Assembly (NCBI GenBank): GCA_934725015.1
Contig: CAKVAS010000003.1
Location: forward strand, 62,001 to 126,000
Source: an uncultured Bacteroidales bacterium
GTDB lineage: Bacteria > Bacteroidota > Bacteroidia > Bacteroidales > UBA932
DNA length: 64,000 nucleotides
Direction of reading: 5' to 3'
Shown here: positions 50,672-59,292 of the stretch, in pieces
Layout of the letters: every line of letters starts with the position of its first letter
How positions within the stretch are numbered: the first letter of the stretch is position 1
Notes under the pieces: model-generated
Database searches by the model: none
Seen by the model: only the letters and a program-made list of their open reading frames with translations
What the model was told of the DNA's origin: nothing
Position numbers and translations under genes: made by a program

Positions 50672-51481
50672 ATGAAAACGACGGAAAAGATCTTCAGGGC
50701 GGCCGCTGCCGCCGTACTTGCCTTGTCGGGGCTGCTCCTGACAAACACAGGCGTTTCCGCCCAGAGCTTGGGCTTCAACACGAGGACATCGGCCGAAATT
50801 GACTGGAAAATCGTCAAGGGGCTGCACCTGAGCGCCGGCTATGAACTGAGAACCAAAAACTCGCTCGCCGGAGTAGAACGGCATCAGGCAAGCATAGGTC
50901 TCGAATACAAGGTCTGCGACTATTTCAAGGTCGGAGGCGAATACATCTTCATAGGCCACTACAACACTGCGAACGCATTCCGGCCGCGCCACCGTCTCTC
51001 GCTCAACCTCACCGGGATTTACGATGCCGGGCCATGGCGCTTCTCCCTGCGCGAGAAACTTCAGCTCACGCACTACGCCTATGACCTCAACAAGTTTCAG
51101 GATGTCCCCAACGCCCTTCAGCTCAAGTCCCGCTTCACGGTCAAATACAGGGGTCTCAGGAAGATAGAGCCTTATGCCTATTTCGAGATGCGCAACATCT
51201 TCAACGCCCCGCGCTGCTCCGCCACATGGAGCGAGACCTCCGCAGCCTACACGGATTATGAGTTCCTCGGCTACGACGACGCCTACATCAACCGCCTGCG
51301 CGGTGCCCTCGGTCTTGACTGGAACATCACCAAGCGCCACGGAATCGACTTCACGCTCATGTACAACTGGGTTCACTCCCTCGAAATCGACACCAACAAG
51401 GAAGGCACGAAGCTAAAGTCCATGAACTGGGAAAACACCTCCGCCCTCTCCCTCTGCATCGGATACAAGTTCTCGTTCTAA
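50672..51481 (+). CDS. DUF2490 outer-membrane beta-barrel protein
   Basis: About 269 residues. Signal peptide (M-K-T-T-E-K-I to V-S-A-Q). Amphipathic strands with aromatic girdles (W-K-I-V-K-G-L-H-L-S-A-G-Y-E-L, Y-F-K-V-G-G-E-Y, W-R-F-S-L-R-E-K, R-L-R-G-A-L-G-L-D-W) and a terminal Y-K-F-S-F fit a DUF2490 barrel. It closes the VTC/DUF4956 cluster and might be its outer-membrane component. Confidence 0.8.
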   Translation: MKTTEKIFRAAAAAVLALSGLLLTNTGVSAQSLGFNTRTSAEIDWKIVKGLHLSAGYELRTKNSLAGVERHQASIGLEYKVCDYFKVGGEYIFIGHYNTANAFRPRHRLSLNLTGIYDAGPWRFSLREKLQLTHYAYDLNKFQDVPNALQLKSRFTVKYRGLRKIEPYAYFEMRNIFNAPRCSATWSETSAAYTDYEFLGYDDAYINRLRGALGLDWNITKRHGIDFTLMYNWVHSLEIDTNKEGTKLKSMNWENTSALSLCIGYKFSF

Positions 51482-51482
51482 A

Positions 51483-51588
51483 TCCACATTTCACCGAAAA
51501 ATTTTCCACATTTCACCGAAAAATTTTCCACATTTCACCGAATTTTAGAACAACTACTTGATTATCAAAATATTTATCCCCATCTTTG
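51483..51588 (+). promoter_or_regulatory. Three 22-bp direct repeats and promoter before the third DUF4143 ATPase
   Basis: TCCACATTTCACCGAAAAAT-type units start at 51483, 51505 and 51527 (exact 22-bp period, two helical turns; the last copy diverges after CCGAA). A CAtcTTTG -7-like box is at 51581-51588, 28 nt before the ATG. The repeats start 1 nt after the stop of the DUF2490 gene. Confidence 0.75.
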
Positions 51589-51615
51589 TTCGATACAAAA
51601 AAAAATTAGACATAG

Positions 51616-52908
51616 ATGGGGACTTTTGAATACAAGAAGCGGATTGCAGATGCACTGCTTGAGAAAAAACTCCACTCCACTGGAGCTGTCGTCATTGAAG
51701 GACCTAAATGGTGCGGAAAGACAACAAGCGCCGAGCAGATGGCCCAAAGCGTGAACTATGTTTCCGACCCGGCAAATTATGCAAGAAATCTCATCTTGGC
51801 GGACATGGACATCAATTCATTGCTTGATGGGGAAAAGCCACGATTGCTTGACGAATGGCAGGCAATCCCACAGCTTTGGGACGCGGTCCGGTATTCAATC
51901 GACAGAAGCAAGCAAGTCGGGCAGTTCATACTCACGGGGTCAGCCGTCCCGCTGAGCGGCGATGAAAAGGCGAAAATCCACCACACTGGCACAGGAAGGA
52001 TTTCAAGAATAAGAATGAGGCCCATGTCTCTCTTTGAATCCGGAGATTCTAACGGTGCAATCAGCCTCTCCGCTCTTTTCGACAAAGCGTCGACTGGTAT
52101 ATTGGCAGAGTGCGCTCTGAAGATAGAGGACATATCATTTCTGATTTGCCGGGGAGGATGGCCCATCGCGACAAGCCTCAAGCAGGAGTATGCCCTCGAA
52201 ACAGCCCGAGCATATTACGATGCCGTCACAGAAACGGACATTTCCTCTGTAGATGGCATCAACAGGAGTCCGGCCAGAACTAAAAGGCTAATGAGGTCTC
52301 TTGCGCGGCATCAGGGGACACAGGTGCCAATTGTGGGAATCAAGAACGACATGGCGGCCAATGATACGGACAGCCTTGACGAGGGAACGGTATCTTCCTA
52401 TCTCGAAGTCCTCAAAAAGATTTTTGTAATTGAGGATATGGAAGCATGGAATCCCTATCTCCGCTCAAAGGCGGCAATCCGGACAAGCGACACACGCTAT
52501 TTTGTGGATCCGTCCATTGCATCCGCCGCCCTGGGGCTCGGGCCGGCCGACCTGAAAAATGACCTCAACACTTTGGGGCTGCTCTTTGAAACGATGGCCG
52601 CAAGGGATCTTCGCGTCTATGCGGATGCCTTGGACGGCAACGTCTTCCACTACCGCGACAGCAACGGTCTCGAATGCGATGCTGTGATTCACCTTCGCAA
52701 CGGCAGGTATGCCCTCGTGGAAATGAAGCTCGGCGGTCAGAAACTAATCGACGAAGGAGCGGAATCATTAAACTGCCTTGAAACAAGAATCGACACGGAC
52801 AAAATGCACGCCCCATCATTCAAGATGGTCCTGACAGCCGTAGGAAACATGGCCTACAAACGGGCGGACAATGTTTATGTCGTCCCGATAGGCTGCCTGC
52901 GGCCGTGA
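51616..52908 (+). CDS. AAA_14/DUF4143 ATPase with nuclease-like C-terminus
   Basis: 430 residues. Walker A E-G-P-K-W-C-G-K-T-T at about 28-37; Walker B P-R-L-L-D-E-W-Q near 76; the sensor-like I-L-T-G-S-A-V. The C-terminal part shows E-C-D-A-V-I-H-L and L-V-E-M-K-L-G-G, the D...E-x-K nuclease-like core. This is a distinct DUF4143 subfamily from those at 10.7 and 29.0 kb. The upstream repeats and downstream palindrome (52922-52937) bracket it neatly, as for a self-contained cassette. Confidence 0.85.
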   Translation: MGTFEYKKRIADALLEKKLHSTGAVVIEGPKWCGKTTSAEQMAQSVNYVSDPANYARNLILADMDINSLLDGEKPRLLDEWQAIPQLWDAVRYSIDRSKQVGQFILTGSAVPLSGDEKAKIHHTGTGRISRIRMRPMSLFESGDSNGAISLSALFDKASTGILAECALKIEDISFLICRGGWPIATSLKQEYALETARAYYDAVTETDISSVDGINRSPARTKRLMRSLARHQGTQVPIVGIKNDMAANDTDSLDEGTVSSYLEVLKKIFVIEDMEAWNPYLRSKAAIRTSDTRYFVDPSIASAALGLGPADLKNDLNTLGLLFETMAARDLRVYADALDGNVFHYRDSNGLECDAVIHLRNGRYALVEMKLGGQKLIDEGAESLNCLETRIDTDKMHAPSFKMVLTAVGNMAYKRADNVYVVPIGCLRP

Positions 52909-52921
52909 TGGAAAAGCATTT

Positions 52922-52937
52922 TGCGAAAAATTTCGCA
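52922..52937. terminator. TGCGAAA-AA-TTTCGCA hairpin after the ATPase gene
   Basis: A perfect 7-bp foldback with a 2-nt centre, 14 nt after the stop. A very small loop weakens the terminator reading; it may act as a protein site. Confidence 0.4.
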
Positions 52938-53007
52938 CAAACTGACTGTCTTTCCTGAAAAGTGGCGAGTTTTTGGGATTTTCATTTATCAGAGTAAAAT
53001 TGGCACA

Positions 53008-53247
53008 ATGAAAAAATACAGGGACAATGAGGGCAGGAGGGTCGTGGAGGTCGATTCGCTTGCGTTTTTATATGAGAGGTACGGCTACAGCTGGCTGAAG
53101 CGGCACGTGCTGAACCGACGGCACAAGAGGGCACTGAAAAGGGCGGATGTCGTCACGGCACCGGATGCTGAGGTGGCATACGAGATTGAGAAGTATTACT
53201 TTATCCCTAAGGAGACGGTAATTGTCAGAAAGCGTAAACTATTATAA
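53008..53247 (+). CDS. Small protein resembling a glycosyltransferase-4 N-terminal fragment
   Basis: 79 residues from ATG at 53008. Very basic middle (K-R-H-V-L-N-R-R-H-K-R-A-L-K-R-A) followed by A-D-V-V-T-A-P-D-A-E-V-A-Y-E-I and Y-F-I-P-K-E-T-V-I-V-R-K, which recalls the A-D-x-V-x-x-x-S...I-P-x-x-K-I/V segment of GT4 glycosyltransferases. The catalytic domains are absent. It is either a remnant or a small independent protein. Its end overlaps the convergent DUF456 gene by 23 nt. Confidence 0.5.
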   Translation: MKKYRDNEGRRVVEVDSLAFLYERYGYSWLKRHVLNRRHKRALKRADVVTAPDAEVAYEIEKYYFIPKETVIVRKRKLL

Positions 53248-53719
53248 CCCATAGCATTGCTCCGGAGGCAATGAGCTTGATTCCCGTGCCGAGCAGAAAG
53301 CCGGCAAAGGCTCCGAGGGCGGACTTGAGGGAGTCGCCCGGGGTTTTGTTGCCGTAGGTGAGTTCGGCGATGAAGGCACCGAGGAGGGAGCCGAGAATCA
53401 TGCCTATCGGAGTGAGGATTATGCCGGCTATCATCCCTATCGTGGCTCCGCGCGAGGCGTAGCGGCTGCCGCCGGTGACTTTCGTGAGCATTCCGGGCAT
53501 GAGGTAGTCAAGAGCCGTCACAAGGCCCGTCACCCCGAACCATATCCCAAGCACAGTCAATGACATCCTGTCCCCGGCCGCATTCGTCCCGCTGCCCCAG
53601 AAGTAAAGGACAAGCAGCCCGAGCCAGCTCAAGGGAGGTCCCGGCAATGCAGGGACGACACTGCCCACCATCCCGAGGATGCCGAGCAGTATCGCCGCAA
53701 CTATAATAAACGTTTCCAT
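53225..53719 (-). CDS. DUF456 membrane protein
   Basis: 164 residues, about four to five hydrophobic helices with Gly-rich turns (G-S-V-V-P-A-L-P-G-P-P-L-S, then G-G-S-R-Y-A-S-R-G-A-T-I-G-M-I-A-G, P-I-G-M-I-L-G-S-L-L-G-A-F-I-A-E-L). These match DUF456, a small inner-membrane family of unknown function. The gene stands alone; a poly-C tract lies about 33 nt upstream of its start. Confidence 0.85.
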   Translation of the reverse strand: METFIIVAAILLGILGMVGSVVPALPGPPLSWLGLLVLYFWGSGTNAAGDRMSLTVLGIWFGVTGLVTALDYLMPGMLTKVTGGSRYASRGATIGMIAGIILTPIGMILGSLLGAFIAELTYGNKTPGDSLKSALGAFAGFLLGTGIKLIASGAMLWVIIVYAF

Positions 53720-53751
53720 TTCAAGTTATTAAATCATTCAACCATATGCGT

Positions 53752-53852
53752 CCCCCCCCCCGCTGTCATGTCGAGCCTGCCGAGACATCTCCTTCCCCCA
53801 GAATTAAATCTCCGCACAAAGATTTCTCCATTCGCTGCGCTCAGTCGAAATG
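53752..53852. repeat. Poly-C tract and dispersed TCGAAATGACA repeat
   Basis: C10 at about 53752-53761 is followed by GTCATGTCGAG and, at 53816-53852, GCACAAAGATTTCTC with TTCGCTGCGCTCAGTCGAAATGACAG split between them. The second half repeats the sequence found at about 21066-21110. No gene is present between 53720 and 53924. Confidence 0.65.
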
Positions 53853-53924
53853 ACAGAAAAAACAGCTGAGCCAGAGGGAATGCATAAAAGGATGAAATCC
53901 ACATGCAACGAAGCAGATCGCCTT

Positions 53925-55379
53925 TTAGGCGCCCCGTTCCATCAGGCGTTCGATATCAGAAGATGCAATAGGCAGCCGACTGTGCCCCAGCCGCCGGGCG
54001 CCGTCCGGAGTGACGAGCACGTCGTCTTCGAGACGGATGCCGCCGAAATGACTGTATTCCTTCTCAAGGCGGGCATAGTTCACGCGCCCCCTGTCAAGCC
54101 CCTCCCGCTTGAACTGGGCGATGAGCGCAGGGATGAAATATATCCCCGGCTCGTCAGTGATGACATTGCCCGGGACGAGTCTGCGGGCCATGCGGAGGTT
54201 CGCCAGACCTACTCCGCCCTCGCGCTTCTGGTCGTCGTCATAGCCGACATAGTCCTCTCCGTAGTCCTCCATATCGTGAACGTCAAGACCCATGTTGTGG
54301 CCGAGGCCGTGAGGCATGAAAAGTCCTCCGATTCCGTCAGCCGCGAGTTCGTCAGGGTCGCCCGTGACAAGCCCCGCAGCCTTGAGGCCTTCGAGCATCT
54401 TGGTGACTGTGGCGATGTGAACCTCGCGGTAGGTGATGCCGGGGCGCACCATCGAGAATGCGAACTCGTTGCAGGCGTGGACGAGGTCGTACATCTCCTT
54501 CTGCTGCGCGGTGAACTTGCCTCCGCAAGGGTAGGTACGTGTGAAGTCGGAGGCATAGTGGATGTTGCTCTCGGCGCCGGCGTCGACCACGAGAAGACGC
54601 CCCGGAGTGATTATCTGGTGGTGGGTGTGGTTGTGCAGCGTCTCGCCGTTCTGGGACAGAATCGTCGTAAACGACACGCCCCAGCCCTTCGAGAGGGTCA
54701 CTCCCTCCATCCGACCGACTATTTCCTGCTCAAGCACTCCCGGCCGGCATCCCTCACGCGCAATCGTGTGCATTTCCACGCCAAGGTCGCAGGCATTGTC
54801 TATGGCCTCTATCTCACAGTCCTGCTTAACGATGCGCATTGAAACGATTGCCCTCACAAGAGCCTTTGAAGCGGCCGAATCACCGTCAAGCTGACGGCTG
54901 CCGACAACTTCAGGAACAAGCCCGAGGGCCGCCGCGAGGCGCATCTGGTTGTAGTAGCGAGACTGAGGAACGAAATGGACGCGACGTCCTGCCGCCTTTG
55001 CCGCGGCGACTGTCTCGAAAAACTTGCCGTAAGGCGCTGAGGCCCCATCCGAGGTGCTCCCGGCGTTCTCCCCTATGCCTGTCAGCTCCGCTTTCGAGCG
55101 CACTGAAGGCTGCGGTCCCATCCACACGATGTCGTCAATGTCAACGTCGTCGGCATACAGCGTCTCCGCCCCTGTCTCAAGGTCAAGCACGGCTGCAAAT
55201 CCCGGTTCGTCAATTCCCCAAAAATAGAGGAATGTGCTGTCCTGTCTGAACTTATAGTCATTGCCCCTGTAGTTTGCCGGAGCATCGACATTTCCCAAGA
55301 ACACGGCGACGCCTCTCTCTCCCTTCATCCGACGCAGCAGTTCCGCCCGCCTGTTTACATATACTTCCTTATTAAACAT
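53925..55379 (-). CDS. Xaa-Pro aminopeptidase (M24B)
   Basis: 484 residues. N-terminal AMP_N domain (N-K-E-V-Y-V-N-R-R-A-E-L, F-R-Q-D-S-T-F-L-Y-F-W-G) and a C-terminal pita-bread metallopeptidase domain. Metal ligands are visible: V-V-D-A-G-A-E and S-D-F-T-R-T (two Asp), H-G-L-G-H-N (His), T-D-E-P-G-I-Y (Glu), R-L-E-D-D-V-L-V (Glu). It removes N-terminal residues before proline in the cytoplasm. It is a stand-alone housekeeping gene. Confidence 0.93.
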   Translation of the reverse strand: MFNKEVYVNRRAELLRRMKGERGVAVFLGNVDAPANYRGNDYKFRQDSTFLYFWGIDEPGFAAVLDLETGAETLYADDVDIDDIVWMGPQPSVRSKAELTGIGENAGSTSDGASAPYGKFFETVAAAKAAGRRVHFVPQSRYYNQMRLAAALGLVPEVVGSRQLDGDSAASKALVRAIVSMRIVKQDCEIEAIDNACDLGVEMHTIAREGCRPGVLEQEIVGRMEGVTLSKGWGVSFTTILSQNGETLHNHTHHQIITPGRLLVVDAGAESNIHYASDFTRTYPCGGKFTAQQKEMYDLVHACNEFAFSMVRPGITYREVHIATVTKMLEGLKAAGLVTGDPDELAADGIGGLFMPHGLGHNMGLDVHDMEDYGEDYVGYDDDQKREGGVGLANLRMARRLVPGNVITDEPGIYFIPALIAQFKREGLDRGRVNYARLEKEYSHFGGIRLEDDVLVTPDGARRLGHSRLPIASSDIERLMERGA

Positions 55380-55457
55380 ATCACTAATTTTTATTCACAA
55401 AAAGTCACCCTTCAAACCAAACACTGACTGCCATGCAAACGCCTGAGGTTAAGGGAA

Positions 55458-56456
55458 TCAGCCAAGATACCCTTTCTTCAGCAGCAGCTCCGCTATCTGC
55501 ACAGCATTCGTAGCCGCGCCCTTTCGTATATTATCCGACACGCACCACAGATTCAGCCCGTTCTCCACGGACTCGTCGCGGCGAATCCTCCCGACAAAGA
55601 CCTCGTCCTTCCCCAGCGCGTTTATCGGCATCGGATAGACATTGTGCGCAGGGTCATCCTCAACCACGGCACCCGGGAACGCGGCAATCGCGGCCCTTAC
55701 ATCCTCCAGCTCAAAAGGTTTCGCAAGTTCCAGATTTATGGACTCGGAATGCCCGCCCATCACCGGCACACGTACCGTCGTCGCCGTGACGCGAATCGAC
55801 GGGTCGAGAATCTTGTGCGTCTCGTTCACCATCTTCATCTCCTCCTTCGTGTAGCCGTTGCCGAGGAAAGAATCGATGTGCGGAAGAATGTTCATGTCAA
55901 TCGGGCAAGGATATACCGCCGGGTACTCGCCCCATTTCGCTCCCCCGCGCTCGGCCTTCATCTGGTTCACCGCCTTGTAGCCCGTGCCCGTAACAGACTG
56001 ATACGTGGAAACGATGATGCGGCGTATTCCGTATTTATAATGAATCGGAGCCACGGCAATCAGCATTTGTATCGTCGAGCAGTTCGGATTCGCGATAATC
56101 ATGTCCCCCTCTTCGAGAACGTCGCCGTTGATTTCCGGAACGACCAGCTTCTTCGTCGGGTCCATTCTCCAGAACGACGAATTGTCGATGACGCGGCACC
56201 CTGCAGCCGCAAACTTCGGCGCAAGCTCACCCGAAACCGAACCTCCGGCCGAGAAAAGCGCCAGCTGAGACTTCGCGGCGATTGCCATTTCAGCCGAGAC
56301 GACCTCATATTCCTTCCCCTTGAAAACTATTTTTCTGCCGACAGATTTCTCGGAAGCCACGGGCAGGAGTTCCGTCACCGGAAAATTCCTCTCCGCCAGC
56401 ACCTCAAGCATCCTCGTGCCAACTAAACCCGTGGCACCCACTACCGCTACTTTCAT
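55458..56456 (-). CDS. asd: Aspartate-semialdehyde dehydrogenase
   Basis: 332 residues from ATG at 56456 (M-K-V-A-V-V-G-A-T-G-L-V-G, NADP-binding). Catalytic Cys in N-P-N-C-S-T-I-Q; S-T-Y-Q-S-V-T-G-T-G; substrate His region R-V-P-V-M-G-G-H-S-E-S. It makes aspartate semialdehyde for lysine, diaminopimelate, threonine and methionine. The longer frame (to 56528) adds an atypical N-terminus and is rejected. Confidence 0.95.
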   Translation of the reverse strand: MKVAVVGATGLVGTRMLEVLAERNFPVTELLPVASEKSVGRKIVFKGKEYEVVSAEMAIAAKSQLALFSAGGSVSGELAPKFAAAGCRVIDNSSFWRMDPTKKLVVPEINGDVLEEGDMIIANPNCSTIQMLIAVAPIHYKYGIRRIIVSTYQSVTGTGYKAVNQMKAERGGAKWGEYPAVYPCPIDMNILPHIDSFLGNGYTKEEMKMVNETHKILDPSIRVTATTVRVPVMGGHSESINLELAKPFELEDVRAAIAAFPGAVVEDDPAHNVYPMPINALGKDEVFVGRIRRDESVENGLNLWCVSDNIRKGAATNAVQIAELLLKKGYLG

Positions 56457-56654
56457 ATCCTTAATTTTCTGTTTAACAAATGTTTCGCATAATTCCCCGA
56501 AGCGCCGCAGTAGCCCACATCTCCTCACTCGGGGATTTGAGACAAAAATAGTAAATAATACGCGATTGTGTTCATTTTAACGAAAGAAGTATGCGCGTCC
56601 GAAAGCAAATTACCATAAAATGGGGATGAGAGATGATAAAATTGCAGAAAAAAG

Positions 56655-56709
56655 TTTGGAGATTTAAAATATCGCCGTATATTTGCAGTGTATTACAACA
56701 CTAATACAC
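56655..56709 (+). promoter_or_regulatory. Promoter and GntR (YtrA-type) operator of the ABC transporter operon
   Basis: TTTG (56655-56658) and TAtaTTTG (56678-56685), 19 nt apart, form one of the best promoters in the window. Overlapping the transcription start is a perfect inverted repeat, GTGTATTA (56688-56695) and TAATACAC (56702-56709) with a 6-nt spacer CAACAC. YtrA-like GntR proteins bind sites of this shape, and the operon's third gene encodes such a protein, so autoregulation is likely. Confidence 0.75.
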
Positions 56710-56749
56710 TATCAAAAATCGACAAATTTGATAATTAAATACTATTAAA

Positions 56750-57613
56750 ATGATTACGCTCAACAACTTAAGCTTCGCCTACGGCGACAACGCCGTGCTG
56801 AAGAACATCTCAATGGAGCTGAAGCCCGGGAACATCTACGGGCTGCTCGGAGAGAACGGAGTGGGCAAGACCACTCTTCTGACCCTGCTCTGCGGACTCA
56901 AGAAGCCACAGACAGGAACGCTCGACATAGACGGCTACAGGCCGTATGACCGCAAGCCGGGGCTGCTCACACAAATCTACTACCTCAGCGACGAGGTTGC
57001 GGAAATCACCATGAAGCCGATGGAGTTCGCGCTGAACTACGGCAAGTTCTGGGACGGATTCTCGCTTGAGGCGTTCGAGGCGATGATTGACCTGTTCGAG
57101 GTTCCGAAGGACAACCGGATGGACAGGATGTCGGCCGGCCAGCTCAAGAAAACGCACATCTCCTTCGCGCTCGCGAGCGGGAGCCGCTACATTCTCATGG
57201 ATGAGCCGACCAACGGGCTCGACATCCCGTCAAAGGCACAGTTCCGCAAGGCGCTGATGCAATACACCTCGGAGGACGCGACTGTCGTGATTTCAACACA
57301 TCAGGTCAAGGATCTCGAAAACGTCATCGACCCCGTCATAATCCTTGACCGTCAGGACGTTCTGCTCAACGCCTGCATCGCGGAGATTTCCCGGAAACTC
57401 TTCTTCGACTACGGGACGGAAGTCAATCCGAACGCGCTCTACAGCGAGTTCATCCCGGGCGGCTGCATCCAGGTGCTCCCGAACTCCGACGGCCGCGAGA
57501 GCAAGGTCAACATCGAGGCGCTCTTCAACGCCGTCCACAAGAACAAGGAGTGGTTCAAGGCGACTTTCGGCAAAGGCACGGCAACCGGTGGCAATGCGGA
57601 AATAGTCAAATAG
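56750..57613 (+). CDS. ABC transporter ATP-binding protein
   Basis: 287 residues. Walker A G-L-L-G-E-N-G-V-G-K-T-T at about 34-45; signature R-M-S-A-G-Q-L-K-K; Walker B Y-I-L-M-D-E-P-T-N-G-L-D; switch His in S-T-H-Q-V. The second Gly of the canonical S-G-G-Q signature is replaced by A. It energises the membrane protein encoded next. The GntR context suggests an export or envelope-stress transporter, as in YtrABC-type operons. Confidence 0.92.
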   Translation: MITLNNLSFAYGDNAVLKNISMELKPGNIYGLLGENGVGKTTLLTLLCGLKKPQTGTLDIDGYRPYDRKPGLLTQIYYLSDEVAEITMKPMEFALNYGKFWDGFSLEAFEAMIDLFEVPKDNRMDRMSAGQLKKTHISFALASGSRYILMDEPTNGLDIPSKAQFRKALMQYTSEDATVVISTHQVKDLENVIDPVIILDRQDVLLNACIAEISRKLFFDYGTEVNPNALYSEFIPGGCIQVLPNSDGRESKVNIEALFNAVHKNKEWFKATFGKGTATGGNAEIVK

Positions 57614-57652
57614 GGTATAGCCCAAGCTAATATTCTTCAAAACACGAATACA

Positions 57653-58483
57653 ATGAACAACAATACATTCAATTTTACGAGGTTCGGCAAATATTTCGCC
57701 AGTGACCTCAGGAACACATTCAACAACACATGGCTCACGGTCCTGCTCACCTCGCTGTCCGGCCTCATCGCCTACCTCTTCTGCGGCACGATTCACCTTC
57801 TCGTTGACGGCAGCTGGGCATCCTACGGGCTCATCGGCAGGGCAATATCATTCTTCATCCTGCTCTATGTCCTCATTCTCGTCGTCCCGTCGAAGGCATA
57901 CGGGTTCTTCACCGACAAGCGCAGCGGCGGATTCTACACGCTGATTCCGGCATCGTCTCTCGAAAAGTTCCTCACGATGTTCATCAACACGGCAATCCTC
58001 GCCCCTCTCGCATACGTCGCCATAGCCCTCGCCGCCGACAGCCTTCTCTGCCTCGTCGATCCGAAATGCGGTGAAACGCTCATAACGGCCATGGCAAGCG
58101 GCGCGAAGGAGTTCAACGAGCTGTGCAACATCACGAACGAAGGGCTTGACATTCAGATATTCTCCAGCGGCGAGCTCTTCTGGGGAGTGGTCGTGAACAT
58201 CATCTCGTGGGTCCTCACCTTCCTTCTCGGAGCGCTCTATTTCAAGAAGAACAAAATCGGCAAGACCATACTCGTCATGATTCTCGTGTCAATGGTCACA
58301 AGCATGGTTCTCACTCCGATAATGATTCATCTCGGAGAGGGTCTCTTCGACTGGCTTGACAGCATGAACAACCCAGAACGCATCCTCAGCACCATTAAAT
58401 GGACGAGCTACAGCGTCAGCATCCTAATAACGATCGCCCTCGGAGTTTGGGCATACGTCCGCGTGAAAACCGTAAAACACTAA
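57653..58483 (+). CDS. ABC-2-like permease subunit
   Basis: 276 residues with six hydrophobic segments (I-A-Y-L-F-C-G-T-I-H-L, A-I-S-F-F-I-L-L-Y-V-L-I-L-V-V, F-I-N-T-A-I-L-A-P-L-A-Y-V-A-I, V-V-N-I-I-S-W-V-L-T-F-L-L-G, I-L-V-M-I-L-V-S-M-V-T, I-L-I-T-I-A-L-G-V-W-A). A short loop F-F-T-D-K-R-S-G-G-F-Y-T-L-I-P-A-S follows TM3, as in Bacteroidetes ABC-2 permeases. The substrate is unknown. It is 39 nt after the ATPase gene and 11 nt before the GntR gene. Confidence 0.85.
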   Translation: MNNNTFNFTRFGKYFASDLRNTFNNTWLTVLLTSLSGLIAYLFCGTIHLLVDGSWASYGLIGRAISFFILLYVLILVVPSKAYGFFTDKRSGGFYTLIPASSLEKFLTMFINTAILAPLAYVAIALAADSLLCLVDPKCGETLITAMASGAKEFNELCNITNEGLDIQIFSSGELFWGVVVNIISWVLTFLLGALYFKKNKIGKTILVMILVSMVTSMVLTPIMIHLGEGLFDWLDSMNNPERILSTIKWTSYSVSILITIALGVWAYVRVKTVKH

Positions 58484-58494
58484 ATTTCAGAAAC

Positions 58495-58836
58495 ATGGAA
58501 TTTAACGCGAACAAATCCATATATCTCCAGATTGCGGACGCCATCTGCGAGAAAATACTCGCCGAAGAGCTGAAGGGCGAAGACCGCATCCCGTCGGTCC
58601 GGGAATATGGAGCCGAAATCGGCGTGAACCCCAACACGGTCATGCGCAGCTACGAAAAGCTCACGGCCGACGGCATCATCTACAACAAGCGGGGAATAGG
58701 CTATTTCGTCACCCCCGACGCCCGAGGCAAGGTTCTCTCAAGCCTTCAGCGCGAATTTTTCGAGACCGAATGGCCGGCCGTCCTCCGCAAGATGAAGCTC
58801 CTGGAAATCAGCCTCTCCGACCTCCCGACCGACTGA
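58495..58836 (+). CDS. GntR-family (YtrA subfamily) transcriptional regulator
   Basis: 113 residues. Winged helix Y-L-Q-I-A-D-A-I-C-E-K-I, R-I-P-S-V-R-E-Y-G-A-E-I-G-V-N-P-N-T-V-M-R-S-Y, G-I-I-Y-N-K-R-G-I-G-Y-F-V, then a short helical C-terminus instead of an effector domain, which is the YtrA type. The ATG at 58495 (MEFNANKSIY) is 11 nt after the permease stop. It probably represses the operon through the palindrome at 56688-56709. Confidence 0.9.
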   Translation: MEFNANKSIYLQIADAICEKILAEELKGEDRIPSVREYGAEIGVNPNTVMRSYEKLTADGIIYNKRGIGYFVTPDARGKVLSSLQREFFETEWPAVLRKMKLLEISLSDLPTD

Positions 58837-58858
58837 CATTTTCATCCCGCACATTAAG

Positions 58859-58903
58859 AACTTGGGCTAAATCGACGTTTTTTTCATCGATTTAGCCCAA
58901 GTT
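58859..58903. repeat. Inverted-repeat element, copy 1 (bidirectional terminator)
   Basis: AACTTGGGCTAAATCGA (58859-58875) and its exact complement TCGATTTAGCCCAAGTT (58887-58903) flank an 11-nt T-rich loop, followed by TTT. It lies between the convergent GntR and higA genes. The same element recurs at 60684-60722 (right arm truncated) and 62113-62157. Confidence 0.85.
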
Positions 58904-58929
58904 TTTCACTTTTGACATACGACCAGACA

Positions 58930-59292
58930 TTAAGCAAGGCTGACCTCAAGCCGCAGGCTGAGCCCCAGAGCATCTGCAAGGCGGATGAACGAGGAAAGCT
59001 GCATATCCGTCTCGCCGTGCTCAATCCGATTTATGTAGGTCCTCTTGCAGCCGACATTGTCCGCCAACTCTTTCTGAGTCAGTCCAAGCTCCTTGCGACG
59101 TTCTTTAAGAACCTCTCCGTAGTACCATGCTCTGGCCTTTGCGTCAAAAGCCTCACGCTCCGCCGTGCCGTGAGCCCCCACTTCTCTCGAGAGCACGGTT
59201 TCAGCCGGCACAAATCCCTCTTTCTCAGAAACATCAACATCTCTGAGAGCCGCCCTTTCTTCCGGAGACAGCCTATAATCCGAATTTCTCAT
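58930..59292 (-). CDS. HigA-like antitoxin (XRE helix-turn-helix)
   Basis: 120 residues. The C-terminal half is an XRE-type HTH (L-G-L-T-Q-K-E-L-A-D-N-V-G-C-K-R-T-Y-I-N-R-I-E-H-G, L-A-D-A-L-G-L). The N-terminal half is charged and helical. ATG at 59292 overlaps the toxin stop (ATGA). The order toxin then antitoxin is that of higBA modules. It likely neutralises HigB and represses the shared promoter. Confidence 0.88.
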   Translation of the reverse strand: MRNSDYRLSPEERAALRDVDVSEKEGFVPAETVLSREVGAHGTAEREAFDAKARAWYYGEVLKERRKELGLTQKELADNVGCKRTYINRIEHGETDMQLSSFIRLADALGLSLRLEVSLA

